A stretch of DNA of 64,000 nucleotides from MGBC163016 sp910588905. Its GTDB lineage: Bacteria > Actinomycetota > Coriobacteriia > Coriobacteriales > Eggerthellaceae. The stretch spans positions 1-64,000 of the forward strand of contig CAPGDO010000004.1 in the NCBI GenBank assembly GCA_948616985.1. Direction: 5' to 3'. This document shows, in pieces, positions 30,661 to 38,999 of the stretch (positions are counted from its first letter, which is position 1; each line of letters starts with the position of its first letter). The translations under genes and the position numbers were made by a program. The notes beneath the pieces are model-generated. The model saw nothing but the letters and a program-made list of their open reading frames with translations. It had not been told where the DNA came from and did not search any database.

Positions 30661-32124
30661 CTATTCCAGAAGGTTCCAATAGCCTGCCTTGTCTGACCCG
30701 ATGCGTTCGATGAACCCAAGCTCCCTCAGCTTCTTGAATGAGCGACGGACCGTGCGTTCGCTGACACCGAGCACTTCGGCTATGCGCACCGCCGTGGCCC
30801 GCCCGTTCGTGGCAAGCACGCGCAGTACATATTCGTCGGTGTTCGTCATATCCAATCGGTTCGCTGCGGCTATGGAATGGTCAACGAAGCGGTTCTGTAG
30901 CGGGCCTCCCGCAATATGATCTAAAGGCCGTCCAGTGTTCGCGCTGTTCTTGTCAGCATGCTCCTCGCTGACACCCACCAAGGACATCGAGCTGCTCTGA
31001 TCCTCAAGCTCCACGGGTTCGAAGGGGAAGGATACCTGGACCTCGTCAGGATCTATCTGGAAGCTGGGGGCTGCGAAGCCTGCCTGGTGGCAGGCGGATA
31101 TCATCTGGCTGATGCCGCTGCCCCACCCGGGCGCCAGTTGCAAAAGGTGGGCTGTGGCTGCGATGGTGGGGTTACGTGGCCGAGGCGAATGCTCACCCAG
31201 AAGCCGTTCGATATCCCATCCTTCAGGAAGGCCCCCTACGTTGCTGATGACCAGCCGGTCAGGATGAAGGCTCACTCGTACGGGCACGCCGCTTTCGTAA
31301 TCCTTATGCACAAGGGCATTCGCCAGGGCTTCGCGAATGGCCGCTTCAGGAGGCAGTGGGATGATGGTCCTGCTATGAGCGGCGAAGGGGGAGCTATCGC
31401 TCTGGTAGCGCCCGAAGATCAACCGCACGGTATCCTCGAGCAGTTGGCCTAAAGGACCGGCAAGCTCATCTCGGGAACCAGCGGGGAAGAGCGGGTCCCC
31501 AAAGGTCATGAGGCGCACGGATGCACCGGGTACGAAGCGTGGCGGGTGAGCAGCCAGCATCACGGCTCCTGCATTCGTCAACTCCCGACTGTGGGGACGG
31601 GTCAGGCCGATGTGCTCCAAGCGACTTGCCAACGTATCCCGCACCCCTTCATCCGAGGTGGCAAAGTTGGGCAGCGGGAGGGCGCCGAAGGCCAGCACGG
31701 AATCGGAGTGCACATCCTCATGCTTTACGAAGGGCAGAGGGCGCATCTCCCAGGCGGTGGCTTCGCTCTCATGACGGGCACGCAGGATGTCCCCGCGCGT
31801 TCGCGGTTCATTGCCTTCGGGAGTGTAAAGCCAATAGACGCCTTCGGAGGCAACGGGCTCAGGAGCCTCCGGGATATCTATCTCAAGGCAAAGATACCCC
31901 TCTTGCATGACGGGCGCCGTGGTGCAGACGAGCCCCATGTCCCTCTGGATAGCAGCAGGCACTTGCTCGAAGGGCTTGCGCATCCTCCGGAAGCCCGAGG
32001 AGCGGTCTTTGGTGTCAGTGGTGATGATGATGCGACCACCGCCCGCATTCGCCACCCCGCACACCAGGGCAAGCGAATCCACGCTCCAGCGTGGTTGCTC
32101 TATCGTGATGTTCCCTGTGGCCAT
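30661..32124 (-). CDS. AlbA_2/Schlafen-type putative transcriptional regulator
   Basis: This 487-aa protein has the layout of ATP-binding-like regulators (COG2865). The N-terminal AlbA_2 domain, residues ~8-130, includes LALVCGVANAGGGRIIITTD. The middle holds a GHKL-like region (REALANALVHKDYESG, ISNVGGLPEGWD, GSGISQMI). The C-terminal winged helix carries ATAVRIAEVLGVSERTVRRSFKKL. GAGGAGGGGG precedes the ATG. It is divergently placed from the large surface protein gene and could regulate it, but no binding site was identified. Confidence 0.9.
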   Translation of the reverse strand: MATGNITIEQPRWSVDSLALVCGVANAGGGRIIITTDTKDRSSGFRRMRKPFEQVPAAIQRDMGLVCTTAPVMQEGYLCLEIDIPEAPEPVASEGVYWLYTPEGNEPRTRGDILRARHESEATAWEMRPLPFVKHEDVHSDSVLAFGALPLPNFATSDEGVRDTLASRLEHIGLTRPHSRELTNAGAVMLAAHPPRFVPGASVRLMTFGDPLFPAGSRDELAGPLGQLLEDTVRLIFGRYQSDSSPFAAHSRTIIPLPPEAAIREALANALVHKDYESGVPVRVSLHPDRLVISNVGGLPEGWDIERLLGEHSPRPRNPTIAATAHLLQLAPGWGSGISQMISACHQAGFAAPSFQIDPDEVQVSFPFEPVELEDQSSSMSLVGVSEEHADKNSANTGRPLDHIAGGPLQNRFVDHSIAAANRLDMTNTDEYVLRVLATNGRATAVRIAEVLGVSERTVRRSFKKLRELGFIERIGSDKAGYWNLLE

Positions 32125-32195
32125 GGCCCCCTCCTCTGCGCCTCATAGGTTCTTGCAATGGTATGACATTACCCTGACAGTAACAAGCCGTTTGA

Positions 32196-32225
32196 TTGAC
32201 ATAGTATCCTTACACTCGATATATA
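32196..32225 (+). promoter_or_regulatory. Promoter of the surface LRR/VWA gene
   Basis: A perfect TTGACA (32196-32201) and TATATA (32220-32225) are 18 bp apart. Transcription would give a leader of about 210 nt, which contains a possible long stem (GAGAAA..CCCC near 32239 with GGGG..TTTCTC near 32295). Apart from these signals the 319-bp gap holds nothing I can name. Confidence 0.65.
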
Positions 32226-32443
32226 TCGCTTTCGGCTTTGAGAAACCCCAGCGTAAAGGCACTTTTTCGGCTTCTACCCCAGATGCATGAAACGGGGTGG
32301 ATTTCTCGCTCCGGCAGGATGCGTTCTTTCTATATATTCATTGCATCTGCTCTTTACGATCTGACCACAGAATGATCACGAAAAGGCAGCGCAAGAACGC
32401 AACAGGTAATGGGAATCGCAAGGGAAATGGGGAAGGTGAGGTC

Positions 32444-35400
32444 ATGCAGTTTCTGAGTAGACTTGCAGACGCCAGGAATACAGCAGAGGGGAAGGTGCTT
32501 TCGGTTCTCCTGTCTTTTCTGCTGGTGTTATTGATGCTGAATCTCCCGATCTTCGCAGATCGCGCTTTGGCATCTGAGGAAGAGACGGACAGCGATATCA
32601 CCATGACGGAGGAACCCTCCGAGTCATCAACGGACGAAGGTAACGGTGAAGAAGATCTTGATGAAGCCATGACCGATGATCCGTCCGAAGAGGTCGTTGA
32701 AGAAGAGACGAACGATGATCCTTCTGGCACCGATGGTGAGATTCCTGAGGGAACGACCGCAGAGGAAGGCGAAGGGCAGGAAACGGATTCGCCTGAAGCG
32801 GTCACTGAGCCCGAAGAGCCCTATGGGTTCGATGCCGAGACGGGAACCCTTACCTTCAGGGGTATGGAACTGCTCGATCAAGGAATCGCTCGCGCAGCCG
32901 TAAAGGATCTGGGTATCAAAGAGGCAGATGTCACGACCCTTGTCATCAATGATGTTGAGGCTGTGGCAGCCTATGCGTTCTTCTGGTCGATCTGGCCAAA
33001 TATCGAAACCGTGAACATGAGCGGTGTTGGCATCATCGGAGACCACGCCTTCTTCAAATCCTCCAAGCTCCAGAATGTGTCTCTCGCAGAGATAGGAACG
33101 GTGGCTACGAATGCTTTCGCTGAGAGCGATGCATTGACCACCGTTAGCTTGAACGACATCTCCTTTGTGGGTGCTGAAGCATTTCGGCATTGTGATCCTC
33201 TTGCGTCTTTGTCGCTGACAGATATCAGAGAGTTCGATCGCTCCCCGTTCTCCTATTGCATTGGCCTAACGGATCTGACCCTTGATGGTGGCGAGATCGG
33301 AGCCAACGCCTTGGGCGCGACCCTGTTCTACTGGTGTATGGGTTTGAAGAGCGTAACCCTTAAGAATTTCGACGCTCTTCCCACCCAGATGTTCAGTGGG
33401 TGCACGGGGATCGAAACGGCGGTGCTTGAGAATATCGGCGCGATCGAAACCCAAGCATTCCTCGGTTGCACTGCTCTTGATACTGTCACTCTCAGTGGCA
33501 TTGGCGCGATAGGCGCAAGCGTGCTCCAGGGTGCCTCCAATGTGAAGACCTTGGCCTTGAGCGATGTCACCACCGTTGGAGAGCAAGCCTTCCTGAGCAC
33601 GTACAGCCTGAAGACCATTGCGCTGGATAACATTACGACCGTTGGCAAGAATGCTTTCGCAAGCTGCAAAGGCCTTGAGACGGTCACTCTGAATGATGTC
33701 GACACCATCGGCCAGTATGCTTTCTATAACTGCGTAGGTCTGCAGACGGTGGATATGGACCACATCAGGCTCATCGATAATTACGCTTTCTGGGGCTGCT
33801 CTAGCCTGACGACCGTCAATAGCCTGAGCAATGTGAGCGAGCGGATCAATGGGTTCACCTTCTATGGGTGCAAGAGCTTGACCGGCCTCACTGTTGCCGA
33901 TCTTGCAAAGATGGGATACATCGGCAGCAATGATGAGATCATGAAGCGCGTGGAAGCCATTCTTGCGGGTAAGTTCCATCTAGACAATGCTGAAGAGATC
34001 GGCGAACTGGTTCAGGAAGATGGTTGGGATACGGGCGCTGTTGGCAAGAGCGAGAACTGGAACACCTACGACAACGGCACGCAGATCATGCAGCAAGCAC
34101 GCTGGGAAGACACCCAGACAGGAGTGGCAGAGGTCCAGGTGGATGCCTATTACACAGGCGCAAAGCAGATGGATTACATCTTCGTGGCCGACCTCTCCGC
34201 CTCGATGGCGCAACTCGGCAATCCAGAAGATGCGAATGCTCGCTTCTATGACATGCAGTCCAAGCTGCTGGATATGACCGGACAGCTGCTCGATGCTCCA
34301 GGTTATGATTGCCAGGTTGCCATCGTCGCCTTTGGGGGCGAGCACAATAAGGTCGAAACCGTAGTGGACACGCAGGGTTTCTTGGCGTCCTCAAGCGATG
34401 CCCGTGCATTCATCCAGGGCCTTGAACCCTTGAACGAGAACACCAACTACGAACGGGGGCTTGCCCGCGCTCATGACCTAGCCAAGGCGCATGATCCGAA
34501 CCGGAACTGTGTGGTGGTATTCCTTTCTGACGGTGCGCCGAATCGTGGCTCCTCTGAAAAGGCTCAAGAGTATTCATCGCAGCTCAAAGACAGTGGCATC
34601 GACATCTACGGCGTGCTCCATTCCCCCGCTGCTAGCCAGCATGACAAAGCGCTCAGTGTCATGAATGGCATTTGCAATCAGGTGTACGAATCAACGAACA
34701 CCGATGAGTTCGGCGCTGCGATGAACAAAGCCTTCACGGCAGTCTATGGCAATAACACAGTGACCATTCCGGTGAATGCCGAAGAGTTCGATGTGACTGA
34801 TCTGAGCGCTACTGCTGGGGAGGTGTCTTACCGTGACGGCGTGATCACTTGGACGTTGAACGGCATGCCGTTCACTGACCATAAGCTGACCTACAGCTTG
34901 ACGCTCAAAGAAGGCTTGGCGGATCGTGTGGGCACCTATAGCTATGCCATCAACAACGGCGAAGCGACGTTCGGTCATGACGGAGGTGCCGCGGCAGGCT
35001 TGCAGCTTTCCCTTGATCGTACGGTGGCGAACCCTGAGCCTACGCCAACTCCCGGTCCTGAGACTCCGGTTGATCCCGACGTTCCTGTTACGGAGCCAAC
35101 TCCCGCTCCTGCACCGGCTCCTGCTCCTGCGCCCGCGGCAGCTCCTGTGGCGGCACCGCTTCCCGCCCCTATAACGCCTGTGGCTCTGGCCATTCCCGAT
35201 GATGCAAATCCGTTGGCTGGGACTCCTGAGGAAAACGCCGCAGAAGAGGTCATCGCTGATGATGAGACTCCGATGAGCGCTTTCGATGCGCCTCATTGCT
35301 GGGTGCATTGGTTCATGCTCTTGGGCATCGTCCTTACTCTGGTGTATGGTGCGGCCGTGGTCCTTCGTCGTCGCAAGTACATCAAGGACATCGATCATTT

Positions 35401-35479
35401 CGAGGATCAGCTCATCGGACGGAGCGAGAAGGCGAAGGCGGGTTCTCCCTACATACCGGTAGGCGTGACCCAAGGCTAG
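32444..35479 (+). CDS. Large secreted, membrane-anchored LRR_5 + VWA surface protein
   Basis: Start at MQFLSRLADARNTAEGKVLS, after GGTGAGG. The 1011-aa protein has a signal peptide with likely cleavage after ALA (residue ~42), an acidic linker (to ~125) and BspA-type repeats (IGDHAFFKSSKLQNVSL-like units, ~130-510). A VWA domain follows with MIDAS DLSAS from D583, a Thr in NTNYERGL and SDGAPN. Then come a Pro/Ala-rich spacer (~860-915) and one transmembrane helix before a basic cytoplasmic tail, with no LPXTG. It is probably an adhesin or host-binding protein. Confidence 0.92.
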   Translation: MQFLSRLADARNTAEGKVLSVLLSFLLVLLMLNLPIFADRALASEEETDSDITMTEEPSESSTDEGNGEEDLDEAMTDDPSEEVVEEETNDDPSGTDGEIPEGTTAEEGEGQETDSPEAVTEPEEPYGFDAETGTLTFRGMELLDQGIARAAVKDLGIKEADVTTLVINDVEAVAAYAFFWSIWPNIETVNMSGVGIIGDHAFFKSSKLQNVSLAEIGTVATNAFAESDALTTVSLNDISFVGAEAFRHCDPLASLSLTDIREFDRSPFSYCIGLTDLTLDGGEIGANALGATLFYWCMGLKSVTLKNFDALPTQMFSGCTGIETAVLENIGAIETQAFLGCTALDTVTLSGIGAIGASVLQGASNVKTLALSDVTTVGEQAFLSTYSLKTIALDNITTVGKNAFASCKGLETVTLNDVDTIGQYAFYNCVGLQTVDMDHIRLIDNYAFWGCSSLTTVNSLSNVSERINGFTFYGCKSLTGLTVADLAKMGYIGSNDEIMKRVEAILAGKFHLDNAEEIGELVQEDGWDTGAVGKSENWNTYDNGTQIMQQARWEDTQTGVAEVQVDAYYTGAKQMDYIFVADLSASMAQLGNPEDANARFYDMQSKLLDMTGQLLDAPGYDCQVAIVAFGGEHNKVETVVDTQGFLASSSDARAFIQGLEPLNENTNYERGLARAHDLAKAHDPNRNCVVVFLSDGAPNRGSSEKAQEYSSQLKDSGIDIYGVLHSPAASQHDKALSVMNGICNQVYESTNTDEFGAAMNKAFTAVYGNNTVTIPVNAEEFDVTDLSATAGEVSYRDGVITWTLNGMPFTDHKLTYSLTLKEGLADRVGTYSYAINNGEATFGHDGGAAAGLQLSLDRTVANPEPTPTPGPETPVDPDVPVTEPTPAPAPAPAPAPAAAPVAAPLPAPITPVALAIPDDANPLAGTPEENAAEEVIADDETPMSAFDAPHCWVHWFMLLGIVLTLVYGAAVVLRRRKYIKDIDHFEDQLIGRSEKAKAGSPYIPVGVTQG

Positions 35480-35502
35480 ACCTTTTCTGCGGGGCTGATT
35501 TG

Positions 35503-35532
35503 AGAGCGCGGGCTTCGGTCCGCGCTCTTTTC
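35503..35532 (+). terminator. Terminator of the surface-protein gene
   Basis: AGAGCGCGG and CCGCGCTCT form a 9-bp stem followed by TTTTC, 23 bp past the stop. Confidence 0.85.
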
Positions 35533-35620
35533 GTAGGAGAGCATTCAGGGCAGCGGGGGTCTCTGGGTGACGGCAGTCGTCATCGACCGCGAAGGGCCTC
35601 CGGCATCTTGGCGAGGAACG

Positions 35621-35645
35621 AAAAAGGCTCCCGTGAGGGAGCCTT
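35621..35645 (-). terminator. Terminator of tRNA-Phe
   Basis: On the minus strand AAGGCTCCC and GGGAGCCTT stem arms end in TTTTTCG, 8 bp beyond the tRNA 3' end. Confidence 0.8.
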
Positions 35646-35653
35646 CGAGTTAG

Positions 35654-35729
35654 TGGTGGTCGGAGGGGGACTTGAACCCTCGGCACGCGGATTTTCAGTC
35701 CGCTGCTCTACCAACTGAGCTACCCGACC
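35654..35729 (-). tRNA. tRNA-Phe (anticodon GAA), CCA encoded
   Basis: 76 nt on the minus strand: acceptor GGTCGGG/TCCGACC, discriminator A plus encoded CCA, D-loop AGCTCAGTTGGTAGAGC, anticodon loop CTGAAAA giving GAA, and T-arm GGTTCAAGTCC. Confidence 0.96.
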
Positions 35730-35754
35730 CTATGCGCACGAAGCGCGTTTGCCT

Positions 35755-35783
35755 ATTCTAGCCAAGCATCCACGAACGCGCAA
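35755..35783 (-). promoter_or_regulatory. Promoter of tRNA-Phe
   Basis: On the minus strand TTGCGC (35783-35778) and TAGAAT (35760-35755) are 17 bp apart, about 25 bp before the tRNA. Confidence 0.7.
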
Positions 35784-35827
35784 CACTTTTCCAACATTAA
35801 GAGAGCGTAACCGTCTGGGTCGGAATA

Positions 35828-35856
35828 TTGACAAGGCTTTTCGGCCCCGTCATATT
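35828..35856 (+). promoter_or_regulatory. Promoter of the SDR gene
   Basis: A perfect TTGACA (35828-35833) and CATATT (35851-35856) are 17 bp apart, giving a leader near 28 nt. Confidence 0.6.
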
Positions 35857-35890
35857 CAAGGGATCATATTCGAAGATGAAAGGATTCTCT

Positions 35891-36643
35891 ATGGGCATCG
35901 TTCAGGATAAGGTAGCCATCGTCACGGGAGGCACGCGCGGCATCGGTTACATCATCGTCAAAGAGTTCCTGCAGAACGGGGCGAAGGTGGCGTTATGCGG
36001 GTCTCGTCAAGAGACGGTGGACAAGGCTTTAGCGAAGCTGGCCGAAGAGGGATTCACGGACGATATCATGGGCATCTGCCCGAACCTGACAGACGCAGAT
36101 TCCGTGAAAGATGCCTTCGACCAAGTGGTTCAGCGCTTCGGTCGCCTGGATGTCCTCTGCAACAACGCTGGTGTCAGCTCACGTACGGCTCTGGTGGATT
36201 ACACCGTAGAAGAGTTCGAATCCGTCATGGATATCAACGTCATCGCCCCTTTCGTTTGCAGTCAGGCTGCGGCTCGCATCATGATCAGCCAGGGCGGTCA
36301 TGGCTCTATCATCAACACCTCTTCCATGGTAGGTAAGCATGCGCAGCCTTCTGGGAGCGCTTACCCCACGTCCAAGTTCGCCATCAATGGTCTCACCCTG
36401 TCACTGGCGCGGGAGTTGGCGAAGCACGATATCCGCGTGAACGCGGTGGCTCCAGGCATCACCCATACGGATATGGTAGACGCGCTGCCGGAATCCATGA
36501 TCAAGCCTTTGATCGAATCCATTCCGCTGGGTCGCATCGGTGAGCCGGAGGACATCGCGAACGCCTTCCTGTTCCTAGCCTCTGAGATGTCTTCGTATAT
36601 CTCAGGTGCGGTCATCCCCGTGGATGGGCTGTCAAGGCCGTAA
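35891..36643 (+). CDS. Short-chain dehydrogenase/reductase
   Basis: The ATG at 35891 (MGIVQDKVAIVTGGTRGIG) follows AAAGGA and begins the Rossmann fold directly. The 250-aa protein has cofactor motif TGGTRGIG, NNAG, catalytic Ser in INTSS and YPTSK (YxxxK), and a C-terminal block SEMSSYISGAVIPVDGL. It is a classical SDR of the FabG-like type. Substrate is uncertain: 3-oxoacyl carriers, sugars and steroids are all possible, and gut Coriobacteriia use such enzymes as hydroxysteroid dehydrogenases. It forms a single-gene unit. Confidence 0.92.
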   Translation: MGIVQDKVAIVTGGTRGIGYIIVKEFLQNGAKVALCGSRQETVDKALAKLAEEGFTDDIMGICPNLTDADSVKDAFDQVVQRFGRLDVLCNNAGVSSRTALVDYTVEEFESVMDINVIAPFVCSQAAARIMISQGGHGSIINTSSMVGKHAQPSGSAYPTSKFAINGLTLSLARELAKHDIRVNAVAPGITHTDMVDALPESMIKPLIESIPLGRIGEPEDIANAFLFLASEMSSYISGAVIPVDGLSRP

Positions 36644-36655
36644 CCCCGCAGCTAT

Positions 36656-36683
36656 GTCGGGGTCGATCACGATCGACCCCGAC
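36656..36683. other. Perfect 13-bp inverted repeat after the SDR gene
   Basis: GTCGGGGTCGATC and its complement are separated by 2 nt. The core GGGTCGATC...GATCGACCC also forms a palindrome near 47353, so this is a recurring intergenic motif rather than a one-off terminator; no U-run follows. Confidence 0.6.
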
Positions 36684-36716
36684 GAGTGACATTGCATTCT
36701 CTGGATCGGCCCCTCC

Positions 36717-36758
36717 GAAAAGGGACGAGGGCCATGGGTGTGACCTCCGTCCCTTTTC
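36717..36758 (+). terminator. Stem-loop, likely terminator after the SDR gene
   Basis: GAAAAGGGACG and CGTCCCTTTTC are perfect 11-bp arms around a 20-nt loop. The T-tract lies inside the 3' arm. Confidence 0.6.
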
Positions 36759-36884
36759 GTCATCTCAACAACCCATTGCCACCCCTATGACAGCTTCCCT
36801 GCGGGCTTAGGCCCCAGGCGCAAGAAGGCCAGAATCAGGCCTATGCGGCGTGAGCCGCTTCTAGGCAAAGGAAGGGAAGCAGTC

Positions 36885-38801
36885 ATGTACTATTCCAGTG
36901 GAAACTACGAGGCGTTCGCTCATCCCCTGAAGCCCGAGGGCGTCGAGGGCAAGCAGGCTTATATCGTGGGGTCAGGCCTGGCGGGGCTCACCGCCGCCTT
37001 CTTCTTGGTGCGCGATGCTCAGATGCCCGGTAAGGATATCCATATCCTCGAACGTGATTCCCGCGCGGGCGGAGCTTGCGATGGCTGGGATTACTCCCAG
37101 TTGGGGTACACTATGCGTGGCGGCCGCGAGATGGATAACCACTTCGAGGTCATGTGGGACGTATTCCGTGACGTGCCCTCCATCGAAGATGAGACCGTCA
37201 GCGTGTTGGACTACTACTATTGGCTGAATAAGCGAGACCCGAACTACTCGCTGTGCCGCGCCACGGTCGATCGCGGCAAGGATGCCCACACTGACGATAA
37301 ATTCAACCTGTCAGATAAGGGCTGCATGGAGATCATGAACCTGTTCTTCACGCCAGAGGACCAGCTGCAGGACAAGAAGATAACCGAGTACTTCTCCGAC
37401 GAGGTGCTGAACTCCAACTTCTGGCTGTACTGGCGCACCATGTTCGCCTTCGAGAACTGGCATTCCGCTCTGGAGATGAAGCGCTACATCACCCGCTTCG
37501 TCCATCATCTGGGCGGACTCCCTGACTTCAGCGCGCTGCGTTTCACGCGCTACAACCAGTACGAATCCATGATCCTGCCGCTGCAGAACTACCTTCAGGC
37601 CCATGGCGTGGACTTCCAATTCAACACCCATGTGACTGATGTGAACTTCTCATGTAGTGATGCCAAGGATAACAACCGCAAGATCGCTACCGAGTTGCGC
37701 CTCATGCGCGGCAAGGATGCGGGGATAGAAGATGCCGCCGAGGGGCTGCCGGGTGCGGGCGATCCTGCCATCCAGGGCGCCGAAGAGGTCATCGCGCTCA
37801 CCGAGGATGACCTGGTCTTCATCACGCCGGGTAGCTGCGTGGCCCACTCTTCCTTCGGCAGTCAAGATACGCCAGCAGCGTTCGACCCCACGCTGGTGCC
37901 CGGGGACGGCTGGGACCTGTGGAAGCGCATCGCTGTCCAGAGCCCTGAGTTCGGTCACCCTGAGAAGTTCTGCTCTGCCCCTGAGCTCAGCAATTGGGAG
38001 AGCGCTACCGTCACCACCCTGGACGATAGGATCCTGCCCTACATCAAGGACATCTGCAGGCGCGATCCGCTTTCGGGCAACGTGGTCACAGGCGGCATCG
38101 TGTCCGTCAAGGATTCCAATTGGCTGCTCTCCTGGACCATCAATCGCCAGCCGCAATTCCGCGCCCAGGAGCCCGGTACCGTGTGCGTGTGGCTCTACGG
38201 CCTGTTCACTGACAAGTCCGGCAACTATATACAGAAGCCCATGCGCGACTGCACTGGTAAGGAGATCTGCCAAGAATGGCTGTATCACATTGGCGTGCCC
38301 GAGGAGCAGATCGAGGAGCTTGCAACGAACAGCGCCAACACCGTGCCCTGCATGATGCCTTATATCACGGCGTTCTTCATGCCCCGCGCCCATGCGGATC
38401 GCCCGTTGGTCGTACCTGATGGCGCTGTGAACTTCGCCTTCGTCGGCCAGTTCGCTGAGACCCCGCGCGATACCATCTTCACCACGGAATACTCCATGCG
38501 AACCGGCATGGAGGCGGTGTACACGCTGCTTGACATCGACCGCGGCGTGCCCGAGGTATGGGGCAGCGCATTCGACCTGCGCGTGCTACTGAACGCCACC
38601 GTGCTACTGCGGGATGGCAAGCCCGCCACGGACATGAACATGAGCCTGATAGAGAAGCTGCTCTTGGCGAAGGGGCTGGACGCCATCAAGGACACGGACG
38701 TGTATGGGCTCCTGAAGGAGTTCAAGGTCATCCCCACGGATGCTGAGAATGCCGATGTCTACGAACCAGCCGTTGGTGCCGTGTGGCCGGGGATCCATTA
38801 G
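36885..38801 (+). CDS. Oleate hydratase (MCRA family, FAD-dependent)
   Basis: The ATG at 36885 (MYYSSGNYEAFAHPLKPEGV) follows AAAGGAAGGGAAG; the earlier ATG at 36843 lacks a site. The 638-aa enzyme adds water to the cis-9 double bond of unsaturated fatty acids, making hydroxy acids, a detoxification typical of gut bacteria. It has the FAD motif AYIVGSGLAGLTAAFFL, the glycine-rich RAGGACDGW, GGREMDNHFEVMWD and RFVHHLGGLPDFSALRFTRYNQYES. Length is slightly above the usual 570-650 range midpoint. It is monocistronic and ends in a perfect terminator. Confidence 0.95.
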   Translation: MYYSSGNYEAFAHPLKPEGVEGKQAYIVGSGLAGLTAAFFLVRDAQMPGKDIHILERDSRAGGACDGWDYSQLGYTMRGGREMDNHFEVMWDVFRDVPSIEDETVSVLDYYYWLNKRDPNYSLCRATVDRGKDAHTDDKFNLSDKGCMEIMNLFFTPEDQLQDKKITEYFSDEVLNSNFWLYWRTMFAFENWHSALEMKRYITRFVHHLGGLPDFSALRFTRYNQYESMILPLQNYLQAHGVDFQFNTHVTDVNFSCSDAKDNNRKIATELRLMRGKDAGIEDAAEGLPGAGDPAIQGAEEVIALTEDDLVFITPGSCVAHSSFGSQDTPAAFDPTLVPGDGWDLWKRIAVQSPEFGHPEKFCSAPELSNWESATVTTLDDRILPYIKDICRRDPLSGNVVTGGIVSVKDSNWLLSWTINRQPQFRAQEPGTVCVWLYGLFTDKSGNYIQKPMRDCTGKEICQEWLYHIGVPEEQIEELATNSANTVPCMMPYITAFFMPRAHADRPLVVPDGAVNFAFVGQFAETPRDTIFTTEYSMRTGMEAVYTLLDIDRGVPEVWGSAFDLRVLLNATVLLRDGKPATDMNMSLIEKLLLAKGLDAIKDTDVYGLLKEFKVIPTDAENADVYEPAVGAVWPGIH

Positions 38802-38844
38802 GGTTCCTGACGGCCAGCTTATACGCCCTTCCCTCAAGGCTGTT

Positions 38845-38886
38845 GCTGATGCCTCCCTGCATCTGCAGGGAGGCATCAGCGTTTTC
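38845..38886 (+). terminator. Terminator after oleate hydratase
   Basis: A perfect 17-bp stem with a 2-nt loop (38845-38880) is followed by GTTTTCC. Confidence 0.9.
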
Positions 38887-38957
38887 CCGGGGTGAATGTC
38901 GGGGACACGTTGACTGAATGACCCACAAAACGCGCAGTTGCGGAAGGCTTTCAAGGA

Positions 38958-38963
38958 TATAAT
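38958..38963 (+). promoter_or_regulatory. -10 element of cydAB
   Basis: A perfect TATAAT lies 37 bp upstream of cydA. A TTGCGG sits upstream but only 14 bp away, so the -35 is unclear and an activator may be needed. Confidence 0.45.
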
Positions 38964-38999
38964 CCCCTCAGGTGAGGAAGCGGTTCTCAAGGAGGGGTT

